64,000 bases of DNA from Pseudobacillus wudalianchiensis (GTDB taxonomy: Bacteria > Bacillota > Bacilli > Bacillales > Domibacillaceae): NCBI RefSeq assembly GCF_001685015.1, contig NZ_MAYT01000031.1:66791-130790 (forward strand). The letters are read 5' to 3'. The notes beneath the pieces were generated by a model. That model had not been told where the DNA came from. It made no database searches and worked only from the letters and a program-made list of their open reading frames with translations. Positions 1-8,722 of the stretch are shown here, one piece after another. Each line of letters starts with the position of its first letter. Position 1 is the stretch's first letter. The translations under genes were made by a program, and so were the position numbers.

Positions 1-45
1 AAAGATTATGCAGAATCAGAAAAACAGATTGCAGGGGGAGAAGGC

Positions 46-1488
46 ATGCGTTATTTAAATTACATTAATGGCCAATGGAAAGAACCATCTACGGGTGAAT
101 ATAGAGAAAATCTTAGTCCTCATAACGGAGCAAAGTTGGGAGAGTTTCCTTCCAGTGCAGCGGCAGATCTACAAGAAGCGGCAGCAGCTGCAAAACAAGC
201 TTTTCCTGCATGGAAAAAACTTTCATTCCAACAGCGGGCTGCCTATTTACAAAAAGCAGCTGCTATTTTAAAAGCTAATATACAAGAAGTCGGGCAAGAT
301 CTGATAAAAGAAGAAGGAAAAACATTCACAGAAGGAATGGGAGAAGCAAATCGTGCGGTCAGCATTCTGGAATACTTTGCGGCAGAAGCAAGACAACCGC
401 TCGGGCAGGTGATTCCTTCCGCAAATGCAGAAACCTTTTTATATACTTCGCGCACGCCTCTTGGACCAGTTGGGTTGATCACCCCGTGGAACTTTCCAAT
501 TGCTATTCCTGTTTGGAAAATGGCACCGGCTCTTATTTACGGAAACACAGTAGTGATTAAACCAGCTGATTTGACACCAAAGTCCGTCTACCACGTAATG
601 AAAGCATTCGATGAAGCAGGCCTTCCAGCAGGTGTTGTGAACTGTGTATTTGGAAGAGGTTCGGTCATTGGCAATGAACTAGTCAAGCATCCAGATATAA
701 AAGCCATTTCCTTCACGGGATCCAATCAAGTGGGACGGCAAATCCAAATGCAGGCGATCGAAAGCGGCAAGAAAGTGCAGATGGAAATGGGAGGGAAAAA
801 TCCGCTTATCGTTCTCGCTGATGCTGATCTTGAAAGAGCGGTTGAAATCGCAGTAGGCGGCGCTTTTAAATCAACAGGACAAAAGTGTACGGCAACGAGC
901 CGTGTCATTGTTGAAGAAGGAATCTATGAAGCCTTCCGTGACCGCCTTGTAGAGCGGGCGAAAGGATTAAAGATTGGTGATCCTCTCGATGAAACAAATT
1001 ATATCGGGCCGGCTGTATCCAAAGCACAGCGTGATGGCGTTCTAGAAATGATTGAAGTGGGAAAAGCGGAAGCGACACTTCTATGCGGAGGAGAAATTCC
1101 AGCAGAAGAGGAATTGCAAAATGGCTTCTATGTGCAGCCAACTGTGTTTGAAAATGTTCCACAAGACGCCCGTATTGCCCGCGAGGAAATCTTTGGACCT
1201 GTTATCGCTCTTTTTAAAGCGAAGGATTACAACGAAGCGGTTAAGATGGCCAACGATACAGAATATGGTTTGAGCGCGGCGATCTGCACGAATAATTTAA
1301 CGATGGCGCACCGCTTTATCGAGGATGCTGAAGTAGGACTTGTCCACGTGAACTCCGAAACAGCTGGAACTGAACCGCAATTACCGTTTGGCGGGAATAA
1401 AAACTCAAGTACCGGCAGCCGGGAACAAGGGAAAAGTGCTATTGAATTTTATACAGAAGTGAAGACGGTTTACATGGATCGGATGTAA
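46..1488 (+). CDS. NAD(P)-dependent aldehyde dehydrogenase, YcbD / semialdehyde dehydrogenase type
   Basis: A 480-residue soluble aldehyde dehydrogenase of normal family length, which oxidises an aldehyde to the acid with NAD(P)+. The N-terminal cofactor-binding half has the PWNFP motif; the catalytic half has the Glu in EMGGKNP and the nucleophilic Cys in [11 protein letters not shown]. Its closest relatives that I recognise are B. subtilis YcbD-like 2-oxoglutarate/succinate semialdehyde dehydrogenases. The start is preceded by GGGGGAG. It lies 57 bp upstream of a Rieske oxygenase and a ferredoxin reductase, so it probably oxidises the aldehyde that oxygenase releases. The substrate is an inference. 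Upstream genes of the operon may lie outside the window. Confidence 0.9.
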   Translation: MRYLNYINGQWKEPSTGEYRENLSPHNGAKLGEFPSSAAADLQEAAAAAKQAFPAWKKLSFQQRAAYLQKAAAILKANIQEVGQDLIKEEGKTFTEGMGEANRAVSILEYFAAEARQPLGQVIPSANAETFLYTSRTPLGPVGLITPWNFPIAIPVWKMAPALIYGNTVVIKPADLTPKSVYHVMKAFDEAGLPAGVVNCVFGRGSVIGNELVKHPDIKAISFTGSNQVGRQIQMQAIESGKKVQMEMGGKNPLIVLADADLERAVEIAVGGAFKSTGQKCTATSRVIVEEGIYEAFRDRLVERAKGLKIGDPLDETNYIGPAVSKAQRDGVLEMIEVGKAEATLLCGGEIPAEEELQNGFYVQPTVFENVPQDARIAREEIFGPVIALFKAKDYNEAVKMANDTEYGLSAAICTNNLTMAHRFIEDAEVGLVHVNSETAGTEPQLPFGGNKNSSTGSREQGKSAIEFYTEVKTVYMDRM

Positions 1489-1545
1489 TCCGCAAAAGAG
1501 AGAAAAAAATTTAATTGATTACGAATAATGAGAGGGGTCTTTACG

Positions 1546-2583
1546 ATGACAGCAACAGAAAAATTAGAATTTAATTCAACACAGCCTTATTCACGTTATG
1601 TGGATCCAGCAGTATTCAAAGAAGAAAGAGAAAAGATTTTTGCGAAAAACTGGATCTTTATCGGGCATACGAGCCAGCTAGAAAAGCCGGGAGACTTTTT
1701 AACGATGGAGGTCGCTGGAGAGCCGATTATCGTTACACATGATAAAGATGGAGAACTAAGAGCTTTTTACAATATTTGTCCACACCGTGGAATGAAGGTA
1801 GAGCAGCGTGATCATGGCAACAAAAAAATACTGCAATGTAAATATCATGGCTGGACGTTTAAATTAGATGGAACAGTCAATCGAGCACCTAACTTTAAAA
1901 CAACGGAGCTAGGAGCGCATAGCTGCATGAAACCAGTTCGTTTGGAGGTACATCATTCTTTAGCGTTTGTTAATTTAGATGAGAAAGCTCCGTCGATGTC
2001 AGAAGCTTATCAAGAGTTTTTAGAAGAGATGTCCAAGTATTCCTTCTTTGATTCTGTAAAACTCATTCGAGAAACGCGTCGTGTCGTAAAAGCGAACTGG
2101 AAAGCGGTCATTGATAATTATCTTGAGTGTGACCACTGTGCAATCGCCCATCCAGGGTTTGCAAAGTCTTATGATCTGTCCAATTTCTGTACAACAGCAC
2201 ATGATAAATTTACTCATCAATACATGGCAGCAAGCCAGAGCACGGATGAAAGTGAACTTGCTCGTTTTTACTGGATCTGGCCAAATATGATGATTAATGT
2301 GTATCCGGGAGACGGAAATGTCAACACCATTCAAGTAGTTCCGTTAGATGAAGAGACTTCACTCGGAATTTACCGTGATTATTCCCTTGATGAAACGATT
2401 ACGGCAGAAAAAGAAGAATACTTCAAATTTGTCGATCAAGTAAGATTGGAAGATTTCGAATTAGTGGAAGAACTGCAGAAAGGTTTAGGATCGAAAGCAT
2501 TCGCAAACGGAATCTTTTCCCCTACTGAAAATGCGGAAGAGTACTTTCACCAACTCGTTGACACAGCTTTAAAGGGCGAATAA
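1546..2583 (+). CDS. Rieske non-heme iron oxygenase, quaternary-amine (CntA/GbcA-like) type
   Basis: A 345-residue oxygenase alpha subunit. The Rieske [2Fe-2S] motif has C78, H80, C98 and H101 (CPHRG and CKYHGW). The mononuclear iron site has H197, H202 and D303. The bridging position three residues before H197 is Glu194 (NYLECDHC), not the usual Asp. Glutamate here is a reported hallmark of carnitine monooxygenase CntA. I prefer ATG 1546 over ATG 1528 because GAGAGGGG lies correctly before 1546 and overlaps the earlier ATG. Flanking dehydrogenase and ferredoxin reductase suggest oxidative cleavage or demethylation of a trimethylammonium compound. Substrates such as gamma-butyrobetaine, glycine betaine or stachydrine cannot be told apart from sequence. 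Confidence 0.88.
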   Translation: MTATEKLEFNSTQPYSRYVDPAVFKEEREKIFAKNWIFIGHTSQLEKPGDFLTMEVAGEPIIVTHDKDGELRAFYNICPHRGMKVEQRDHGNKKILQCKYHGWTFKLDGTVNRAPNFKTTELGAHSCMKPVRLEVHHSLAFVNLDEKAPSMSEAYQEFLEEMSKYSFFDSVKLIRETRRVVKANWKAVIDNYLECDHCAIAHPGFAKSYDLSNFCTTAHDKFTHQYMAASQSTDESELARFYWIWPNMMINVYPGDGNVNTIQVVPLDEETSLGIYRDYSLDETITAEKEEYFKFVDQVRLEDFELVEELQKGLGSKAFANGIFSPTENAEEYFHQLVDTALKGE

Positions 2584-2631
2584 GCTATTACTATACTAGT
2601 TAGGCTTTATGGAATCGGAGGATAAGAAATT

Positions 2632-3645
2632 ATGGATCAAGGCAATAAAATTTACGACGTAACGATTATTGGGGGAGGGCCGGTTGGATTATTTACGGCT
2701 TTCTATGCAGGGATGAGACAAATGTCTTGTAAAGTTATTGAAAGCCTTCCGCAGCTCGGCGGCCAGCTGTCCGCTCTCTACCCTGAGAAATATATTTACG
2801 ATGTAGCCGGCTTTCCAAAAGTGAGAGCACAGGAGCTTGTTGATAATTTAAAAGCACAAATGGACCAATTTAGCCCAACCATCTGCCTCGAAGAAGCGGT
2901 AGAAGAAGTGGAAAAACAGGAAGACGGTGTTTTCAAGCTCACAACGAATGCGGGCACTCACTTTACGAAAACGATTATTATTACAGCCGGAAACGGAGCG
3001 TTCCAGCCGAGAAAGCTGGAGCTTGCAGGATCAGAAAAATACGAAGGCCAAAACCTTCATTATTTTATCAATGATTTAAACCAGTTTGCTGGAAAAAAAG
3101 TACAAGTATTCGGCGGCGGCGACTCCGCTGTCGATTGGGCTTTGATGCTTGAGCCGATCGCGGAACAGGTCACGCTTGCTCACCGCCGTGATAAATTCCG
3201 CGCGCATGAACACAGTGTGGAAACGCTGCAAAATTCTTCCGTGAACATTAAGACGCCGTTTGTGCCGACTGAACTGATTGGCGAAGAGCGCATTGAACAG
3301 GTTGTCCTTCAAGAGGTAAAAGGGGAACAAAAAGAAGTCATCGACGTGGATGATGTAGTCGTGACGTACGGCTTCGTGTCTTCCCTCGGCCCGATCAAAA
3401 ACTGGGGGCTGGAAATCGAGAAAAACAGCATCGTCGTCAATTCCAGAATGGAAACGAACATTCCGGGCATTTACGCAGCCGGCGACATTTGTACGTATGA
3501 AGGAAAAGTAAAATTGATTGCGAGCGGCTTTGGCGAAGCGCCGACTGCCATCAGCAATGCCAAAGTGTACATTGATCCAAAAGCGAAGGTTCAGCCGCTT
3601 CACAGTACATCTGTGATGGGGGAGAAAGAAAAAGTTTTAAATTAA
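2632..3645 (+). CDS. Ferredoxin/flavodoxin-NADP+ reductase, YumC type (paralogue 1)
   Basis: A 337-residue thioredoxin-reductase-like flavoprotein without the CxxC redox pair. The FAD-binding GGGPVGLF motif is near the N-terminus, the NADPH-binding [12 protein letters not shown] motif is in the middle, followed by [12 protein letters not shown], and the C-terminal FAD contact is [14 protein letters not shown]. It transfers electrons from NADPH to ferredoxin or flavodoxin. Immediately downstream of the Rieske oxygenase, it is the likely electron source for it, but no ferredoxin gene is visible in this operon. It is a close paralogue of the protein at 19330-20355, with long near-identical stretches at DNA level toward the 3' end. 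The RBS is ATCGGAGGAT, and a terminator follows directly. Confidence 0.9.
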   Translation: MDQGNKIYDVTIIGGGPVGLFTAFYAGMRQMSCKVIESLPQLGGQLSALYPEKYIYDVAGFPKVRAQELVDNLKAQMDQFSPTICLEEAVEEVEKQEDGVFKLTTNAGTHFTKTIIITAGNGAFQPRKLELAGSEKYEGQNLHYFINDLNQFAGKKVQVFGGGDSAVDWALMLEPIAEQVTLAHRRDKFRAHEHSVETLQNSSVNIKTPFVPTELIGEERIEQVVLQEVKGEQKEVIDVDDVVVTYGFVSSLGPIKNWGLEIEKNSIVVNSRMETNIPGIYAAGDICTYEGKVKLIASGFGEAPTAISNAKVYIDPKAKVQPLHSTSVMGEKEKVLN

Positions 3646-3658
3646 TGAAGGATATATC

Positions 3659-3690
3659 ATGACGCGGAAGTGAGTTCCGCGTCATTTTTT
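3659..3690 (+). terminator. Rho-independent terminator
   Basis: An 11-bp perfect stem (ATGACGCGGAA with TTCCGCGTCAT) with a short loop is followed by six T. It closes the aldehyde dehydrogenase-Rieske-reductase operon. The 240 bp up to the next gene hold nothing else that I recognise. Confidence 0.85.
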
Positions 3691-3929
3691 GTGTGAAGGT
3701 TTTTTTCAAAAGGATGATTGTTTTTTAACTATTTATGGGGAAGTAACCTGTTGATAAAGAAGTTGATTAGACTGGAAATCAATAGCCCTGATCTACAAGC
3801 GCATAAAAAAAGGCTGTATGAATAGTCTTTGTTTAATTGGAGAAGTTTAACAAATATTGATTTTAATTTTCTGAAAAATCTATTAAGATAAAGGAGTAGG
3901 GACAAATACACTATCAGGGGATGAGAGAA

Positions 3930-5522
3930 ATGAATGTACCACTTGTAGTCACGCAATTTCTTGATCGAGCTGTTACGTATTATGGAGAAAAAACGGCAGT
4001 TATTACTCAAACAAGTTCTCTTACTTATAAAGAGTTATTTGCCAGAGTTCAGCAATTGTCGCGTGGTTTAAGAGCAGAGGGCGTTCAAAAAGGAGATCGA
4101 GTCGCTTATCTTGCTCCTAACTCGCTGGAAATGCTAGAAGGATTTTATGGCGTCTTTCAATTAGGAGCAGTTATGGTGCCACTCAATATCCGTCTCAAAC
4201 CAGAAGATTATTTATTTATCCTTAATCATAGTGAAGCGAAATTGCTTTTCGTTGATGATGAGCTTTATTCACTAATTGTACCAATTAAAGACAAGTTAAC
4301 GACGGTAGAAAAAATTATTGTTCATGATAAAAAGAAGGATTGTCAGGAAACAGGCTATGAAGAATGGCTGTCACGCTTTTCTGAAACCGCTTTCGAAAGA
4401 GAAGAAGTTGAAGAAGATGACCTCGCCAGTCTTCTCTATACGAGCGGAACGACCGGTAATCCAAAAGGTGTCATGCTCACACATCGCAACAATTATTTAC
4501 ATGCGCTATCTTCTATGCACGCTATTCGTGTATCGGACAGAGACGTATATTTGCACGTTTTGCCGATGTTTCATGTAAACGGATGGGGAGCGCCATTCTA
4601 TTATACAGCGAATGGAGCCACTCATATTTGTCTGAAGAAAACAGATCCGAAAACAATTTTTGAAGCCGTTGCCGCTCACAACGTCACGGTCATGCACATG
4701 GCGCCGACCGTGTTGAATAGTTTGCTTCAATACAATGAGGAATACGCTCCTGCTATTCAACAAAAGCTGCGGGTCGTCATTGCGGGGTCTGCCCCGCCGC
4801 CGGCCTTTGTTGCTCGTGTAGAAGAAGAGCTTGGCTGGGAATTTCTTCAGGTGTATGGAATGACGGAATCTTCACCGCTTAGCACCTATTCTGTTATTCG
4901 CCCTCAGTGTGATGACTTACCTTTAAAAGAAAGATATCGAATGAAAGCCAAAGCCGGCTTTGCAATGATTGGCAACGAAGTGCGCGTCGTGAATGAGTTT
5001 GGCGAAGAGGTCGCTCACGATGGACAGGCCATCGGCGAATTAATCGTTCGCAGCAACGGTGTTATGAAGGGGTATTGGAAAAATGAACAAGCAACGATGG
5101 AAGCTATCCAGAACGGCTGGCTGCATACAGGAGACATGGCAACGGTAGATGAGTATGGAAATATCGATATTGTCGATCGAAAAAAAGACGTCATCATTAG
5201 CGGCGGTGAAAATATTTCTTCCATTGAAGTGGAAGGCACCTTATATGAACATAGTAACGTATTAGAAGCAGCAGTCGTAGCGGTTCCTCACGAAAAGTGG
5301 GGGGAGACGCCACACGCTTTTGTTGTTAAGCGCCCATCCTCCGACTTAACCGAACAAGAACTCATTGATTTCTCAAGAAGCCGGCTCGCCCATTTCAAAG
5401 CGATTACGGGAGTGACGTTTGTAGAAGAACTGCCAAAAACAGCCTCTGGAAAAATTCAAAAAGTTCATTTGCGAAACGAATATTGGGAGTCTACAGGAAA
5501 ATCTGGCCGTTTCGTTAATTAA
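3930..5522 (+). CDS. AMP-forming acyl-CoA synthetase (fatty-acid or medium-chain acid CoA ligase)
   Basis: A 530-residue member of the ANL superfamily, which activates a carboxylic acid to its CoA thioester through an acyl-adenylate. It shows the P-loop YTSGTTGNPKG, the YGMTES motif, the GYWKN and HTGD motifs, the hinge region DRKKDVIISGGENIS and the catalytic lysine in PKTASGKIQK near the C-terminus. ATG 3930 is preferred over ATG 3921 because AGGGG ends nine bases before it. It is monocistronic, closed by a terminator. Family resemblance is to long/medium-chain and methylmercaptopropionate-CoA ligases. Its position next to quaternary-amine genes also permits a carnitine- or betaine-CoA ligase role, but sequence alone does not decide. 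Confidence 0.85.
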   Translation: MNVPLVVTQFLDRAVTYYGEKTAVITQTSSLTYKELFARVQQLSRGLRAEGVQKGDRVAYLAPNSLEMLEGFYGVFQLGAVMVPLNIRLKPEDYLFILNHSEAKLLFVDDELYSLIVPIKDKLTTVEKIIVHDKKKDCQETGYEEWLSRFSETAFEREEVEEDDLASLLYTSGTTGNPKGVMLTHRNNYLHALSSMHAIRVSDRDVYLHVLPMFHVNGWGAPFYYTANGATHICLKKTDPKTIFEAVAAHNVTVMHMAPTVLNSLLQYNEEYAPAIQQKLRVVIAGSAPPPAFVARVEEELGWEFLQVYGMTESSPLSTYSVIRPQCDDLPLKERYRMKAKAGFAMIGNEVRVVNEFGEEVAHDGQAIGELIVRSNGVMKGYWKNEQATMEAIQNGWLHTGDMATVDEYGNIDIVDRKKDVIISGGENISSIEVEGTLYEHSNVLEAAVVAVPHEKWGETPHAFVVKRPSSDLTEQELIDFSRSRLAHFKAITGVTFVEELPKTASGKIQKVHLRNEYWESTGKSGRFVN

Positions 5523-5530
5523 TAACGGTA

Positions 5531-5580
5531 AAAAAGAGCTTGCCGCCGGCTGATTGATTAGCAGGCGCAAGCTCTTTCCT
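5531..5580. terminator. Bidirectional terminator between convergent genes
   Basis: AAAGAGCTTGC pairs with GCAAGCTCTTT around a GC-rich loop. A-rich and T-rich flanks on both sides serve the ligase on the plus strand and the amidase on the minus strand. Confidence 0.8.
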
Positions 5581-6959
5581 TAGTTAGTTAACGATCCTTC
5601 CAGTGCCTCTCTTGTTTGGTAGAACTCTTGGAGGAAGGCTTGTTCATAAGCGTAGCCTGCACGGATCAGCAGCTTTTCATTAAAAGTAGCGGCTGCCAGC
5701 TGCAAGCCGGCTGGAAGTCCATTCTTAGTCAATCCGATTGGGAGGGATAGAGCCGGCTGCCCAGTGAGGTTAAAGACGGACGGATAGCGGATCATCGCAT
5801 CAAAGGTCGGCTCCCTCCTGCCATCAATTTCAAATTCTTCAACGCCGATTTTTTGAGCAGTGGCCGGCAGTGTTGGAGATGCCATCACGTCAATTTGCTG
5901 GAACAGCTTTTCAAATTGCTCTGTGATTTCAGCTTTCCGCTTCAATGCTTTAATATAATCTAGAGCGGAGAAAGTGCGGCTTGCTTCCACAGCAGCACGG
6001 ACATCGAGGCCGAATTGATCGATTGCCGTGTTGAGGCTCTTCTCATGAACGAAGCCGGCTTCAGAAATAGCAAGAACAGAGACTAAAGCAAGATCACTCT
6101 CTGTAAATGGGATGTCAATTTCAATGAGCACAGCTCCTAAAGACGCTAGATGGTTAAGGGCCTCTTGATAAAGAGCTAATATTTCTTTATCTATATGTTC
6201 ATTAAAATAATGAACAGGTACACCTACTCGTAAGCCGCGAATATCCTCCTGTAAATAGTCCGAATAGGAGAGCCCCGTTAAAGCCTCCATCATCATAGCT
6301 AGATCGTCCACGTTTCTTGTAAGCGGCCCAACATGGTCAAGTGACCAGGAAATATTCGTAACCCCCGTAGCCTCCACTAAGCTATAGGTAGGTTTTAACC
6401 CTACAATGCCACAAGAAGCAGCTGGAATACGGATGGATCCGCCTGTATCAGTGCCAATTGACGCCATACATAAGGAGGCGGCCACAGCCGCTCCAGATCC
6501 GCCGCTCGATCCACCTGGTGTATACGCCTTATTCCATGGATTTCTGACTGGTCCATAGAAGGGATTGTTCGATGTTATTCCAAACGCATACTCATGCAGG
6601 CCTACTTTGCCAAGATTAATGGCTCCTTCTCGTTGAAGAGTGTGGACAGCGCCAGCGTCAGTTTCTGGAATAAAGTTCTCTTCAATTTTCGATCCGCTCG
6701 TTGTTCGGATTCCTTTTGTATATAAATTATCTTTGTAGGAAAGTGGAATGCCTTCGAGAAGGCCTGTTACGTCATTGGCTAAAAATTTTTTTTCGGAAAT
6801 TTCTGCTTGCTTCAACGCCTGATCAGCGCACACTGTAATATAAGCGTTTAAATCTTTGTGCTGATTGATCCGTTCTAAATAAGAGTTCGTCACTTCAACT
6901 GGAGATAGCTCCTTTTTTTGATAATGAGCCTTTAACTCACGAATTGTTCTATTCTTCAT
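5580..6959 (-). CDS. Amidase signature family hydrolase (GatA-like, stand-alone)
   Basis: A 459-residue amidase. The Ser-cisSer-Lys triad is visible as Lys in IPLSYKDN, the cis-Ser in GGSSGGSGAA and the nucleophile in DTGGSIRIPAA. It resembles the GatA subunit of the tRNA amidotransferase, but no gatB or gatC is adjacent. It is therefore probably a catabolic amide or carbamate hydrolase and not a translation enzyme. It is divergent from the flavin reductase gene, with 169 bp between them, and convergent with the acyl-CoA ligase. The RBS GGGGGAGA lies before the start. The substrate is unknown; release of an acid for the neighbouring ligase is only a guess. Confidence 0.85.
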   Translation of the reverse strand: MKNRTIRELKAHYQKKELSPVEVTNSYLERINQHKDLNAYITVCADQALKQAEISEKKFLANDVTGLLEGIPLSYKDNLYTKGIRTTSGSKIEENFIPETDAGAVHTLQREGAINLGKVGLHEYAFGITSNNPFYGPVRNPWNKAYTPGGSSGGSGAAVAASLCMASIGTDTGGSIRIPAASCGIVGLKPTYSLVEATGVTNISWSLDHVGPLTRNVDDLAMMMEALTGLSYSDYLQEDIRGLRVGVPVHYFNEHIDKEILALYQEALNHLASLGAVLIEIDIPFTESDLALVSVLAISEAGFVHEKSLNTAIDQFGLDVRAAVEASRTFSALDYIKALKRKAEITEQFEKLFQQIDVMASPTLPATAQKIGVEEFEIDGRREPTFDAMIRYPSVFNLTGQPALSLPIGLTKNGLPAGLQLAAATFNEKLLIRAGYAYEQAFLQEFYQTREALEGSLTN

Positions 6960-7128
6960 TGCTTGTCTCCCCCTTTATAGTCCTGATCTCACTTCCTTAT
7001 CTTACCATGAAATAATAAAAAAGATTGAATATTAAAAATTAATGTACGAAAAGCGAACTTTTTTGCCCAGTTTTTGTTCATTTTTTGATACAGTAGAGAT
7101 ACATACATAACAAGGGAGATGATGAAAA

Positions 7129-7629
7129 ATGGAAAAAGCAGAACAGCAAACGTTGTTTAAAGAAGTGATGGGGAATTATCCAACAGGCGTTACGATCGTA
7201 ACAGGGGTAACGGATGATGGAACGCCAGTTGGATTGACAGTGAATTCATTTGCTTCTGTATCACTTGATCCGCTCATGGTCCTATGGTCAATTGATCATG
7301 GTGTCTCGACTATTAAAGCTTTTACGGAAGGCGGCAAGTTTGCTGTCCATGTGCTTGCAGGCGAGCAGCAAGAGCTCTGCAAAACGTTTGCTACTAAAGG
7401 GGTAGATCGCTTCAGTCAGTGTAAATGGGAAATGTCTGAAAATGGGCTGCCAATTATTGATGGGGCCTTTGGTGTATTTGAATGTGAAACGTTCAAGGCA
7501 ATAGAAGCGGGTGACCATACGGTTCTGATTGGCAATGTAACGAACATTCGTCTCGATAAAGAAAAAGATCCGATGTTATATCATCGCCGCTGCTTCGGCC
7601 CAATCCCAGCTGAATTTTATACAGAGTAA
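7129..7629 (+). CDS. Flavin reductase-like FMN-binding protein (DIM6/NTAB, HpaC family)
   Basis: A 166-residue split-barrel flavin reductase. The N-terminal NYPTGVTIVTG and VNSFASVSLDP motifs and the C-terminal GDHTVLIGNV motif are typical of the short-chain FMN/FAD reductases that feed reduced flavin to two-component monooxygenases. It is similar in plan to HpaC at 34616-35089, but it has a longer tail ending HRRCFGPIPAEFY. No partner monooxygenase is adjacent. A good RBS (AAGGGAGATGATG) precedes it and a terminator follows, so it is transcribed alone. Its partner could be an oxygenase elsewhere, or it may act on free flavin. Confidence 0.85.
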   Translation: MEKAEQQTLFKEVMGNYPTGVTIVTGVTDDGTPVGLTVNSFASVSLDPLMVLWSIDHGVSTIKAFTEGGKFAVHVLAGEQQELCKTFATKGVDRFSQCKWEMSENGLPIIDGAFGVFECETFKAIEAGDHTVLIGNVTNIRLDKEKDPMLYHRRCFGPIPAEFYTE

Positions 7630-7636
7630 TCTTCGC

Positions 7637-7674
7637 TCATCCGCTGTCCAATGGCAGCGGATGATTCTATTTTA
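7637..7674 (+). terminator. Rho-independent terminator
   Basis: TCATCCGCTG pairs with CAGCGGATGA around an 8-nt loop and is followed by a T-rich stretch. It ends the flavin reductase transcript. Confidence 0.75.
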
Positions 7675-7726
7675 ATAAAATTCTAAGAAACCTGTTTGAC
7701 TTTAAAAATGAATCATTATATAATAA

Positions 7727-7742
7727 ATCTCGAATTCGAGAT
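7727..7742. promoter_or_regulatory. MhqR box (operator) upstream of the MarR gene
   Basis: A perfect 16-bp palindrome, ATCTCGAATTCGAGAT, lies 24 bp before the MarR-family start. It matches the MhqR operator consensus that I know from B. subtilis (tATCTcgaAtTCgAGATa). It predicts autorepression by the downstream gene. Confidence 0.85.
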
Positions 7743-7765
7743 AATTTATAAAAGGATGGATGACG

Positions 7766-8209
7766 ATGGCTTCAGCTAACGAACAAGACTTGTCTTTAAA
7801 ACTATTCGTTGTACTGTCTCGAGCTGTGCAATCGGTAATGAAACGGGTAGAAGAAGATATAAAAAATTATGGCTTGAATCCTACTGAGTTTGCAGTACTT
7901 GAGTTATTGTTTAATAAAGGGGACCAGCCTATCCAGAAGATTGGCGAAAAAATCTTACTTGCAAGCAGCAGCATTACGTATGTAGTAGATAAATTAGAAA
8001 AGAAGAAATATCTCATACGGAAGCCATGCCCGAAAGACCGCCGCGTCACATACGCGTCTATTACCCCAGAAGGTCAGGAGTTAATGAGTACTATTTTTCC
8101 TGAACATAAAGAAGCCCTTCAAGAGATATTTGGTGGATTAAATGCCGAAGAGAAAGAAAACATGATAAAAAAATTAAAAAAATTAGGTTTTCATGCTCAA
8201 GAGCTGTAA
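7766..8209 (+). CDS. mhqR: MarR-family repressor, MhqR-like (quinone/electrophile response)
   Basis: A 147-residue winged-helix MarR regulator. The DNA-recognition part reads IGEKILLASSSITYVVDKLEKKKYLIRK, and the wing is CPKDRRVTYASITPEG. I chose ATG 7766 (MASANEQD) because AAAGGA lies nine bases upstream; ATG 7760 is too close. In B. subtilis, MhqR represses dioxygenases, DoxX-like MhqP and azoreductases that detoxify quinones. The palindromic operator in front of this gene and a degenerate copy before the DoxX gene support the same circuit. The orthology assignment rests on operator and neighbour genes, so it is an inference. Confidence 0.8.
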   Translation: MASANEQDLSLKLFVVLSRAVQSVMKRVEEDIKNYGLNPTEFAVLELLFNKGDQPIQKIGEKILLASSSITYVVDKLEKKKYLIRKPCPKDRRVTYASITPEGQELMSTIFPEHKEALQEIFGGLNAEEKENMIKKLKKLGFHAQEL

Positions 8210-8227
8210 CTAATTTTTTTGAACAAA

Positions 8228-8245
8228 TATCTCGAATTCATAATA
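8228..8245. promoter_or_regulatory. Degenerate MhqR box upstream of the DoxX gene
   Basis: TATCTCGAATTC followed by ATAATA keeps the whole left half and the outer part of the right half of the MhqR palindrome, about 15 of 18 positions. It lies 35 bp before the DoxX start and would place doxX-pirin under the same repressor. Confidence 0.6.
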
Positions 8246-8280
8246 TATTAATTAGTGATAAAAGTTAAGGAGGAAGTAAT

Positions 8281-8682
8281 ATGATTGATATAGGTTTATT
8301 AGTGATCCGTTTAGTAATTGGCATCAGTTTTGTCGGACACGGGGCACAAAAGTTATTCGGCTGGTTCGGAGGACATGGCGTTAAAGGAACGGGCGGTTTC
8401 TTTGATTCCATTGGCATAAAGCCTGGTGTCACCATGGCTGTTTTAGCGGGTTTAGCTGAATTAATTGGCGGGGCTCTTTTTGCTTTAGGATTGCTGACAC
8501 CGTTAGCAGCTGTAATGATTGCTGGAACGATGGCAGTCGCTATTATAAAAGTACATGGAGCTAACGGATATTGGGCCACTGAAAATGGGTATGAATATAA
8601 CTTAACGATCATAGCTGTCGCGATTGGTATTGCTTTAACCGGGGCAGGACAATATGCACTAGACGCCATTATTTTCAATTAA
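8281..8682 (+). CDS. DoxX-family membrane protein (MhqP-like)
   Basis: A 133-residue protein with four hydrophobic segments, roughly residues 5-25, 47-68, 75-90 and 108-126, and the family motif GHGAQKLFGWFGG after the first. DoxX proteins are small membrane oxidoreductase-associated proteins; B. subtilis MhqP is one induced by quinones. The RBS TAAGGAGGAAG is near-ideal. It follows the MarR gene with a degenerate operator between them and precedes the pirin gene by 40 bp, so doxX and pirin are probably co-transcribed. The exact biochemical role of the family is not established. Confidence 0.85.
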   Translation: MIDIGLLVIRLVIGISFVGHGAQKLFGWFGGHGVKGTGGFFDSIGIKPGVTMAVLAGLAELIGGALFALGLLTPLAAVMIAGTMAVAIIKVHGANGYWATENGYEYNLTIIAVAIGIALTGAGQYALDAIIFN

Positions 8683-8722
8683 AATAGGGATAACACAATA
8701 AAGAGAAAGAGGTGTTGTTGAA

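Noticed and set aside
5580-6959. gatA subunit of the tRNA-dependent amidotransferase
   Set aside because: gatC and gatB are not adjacent and the gene stands alone in a catabolic region.
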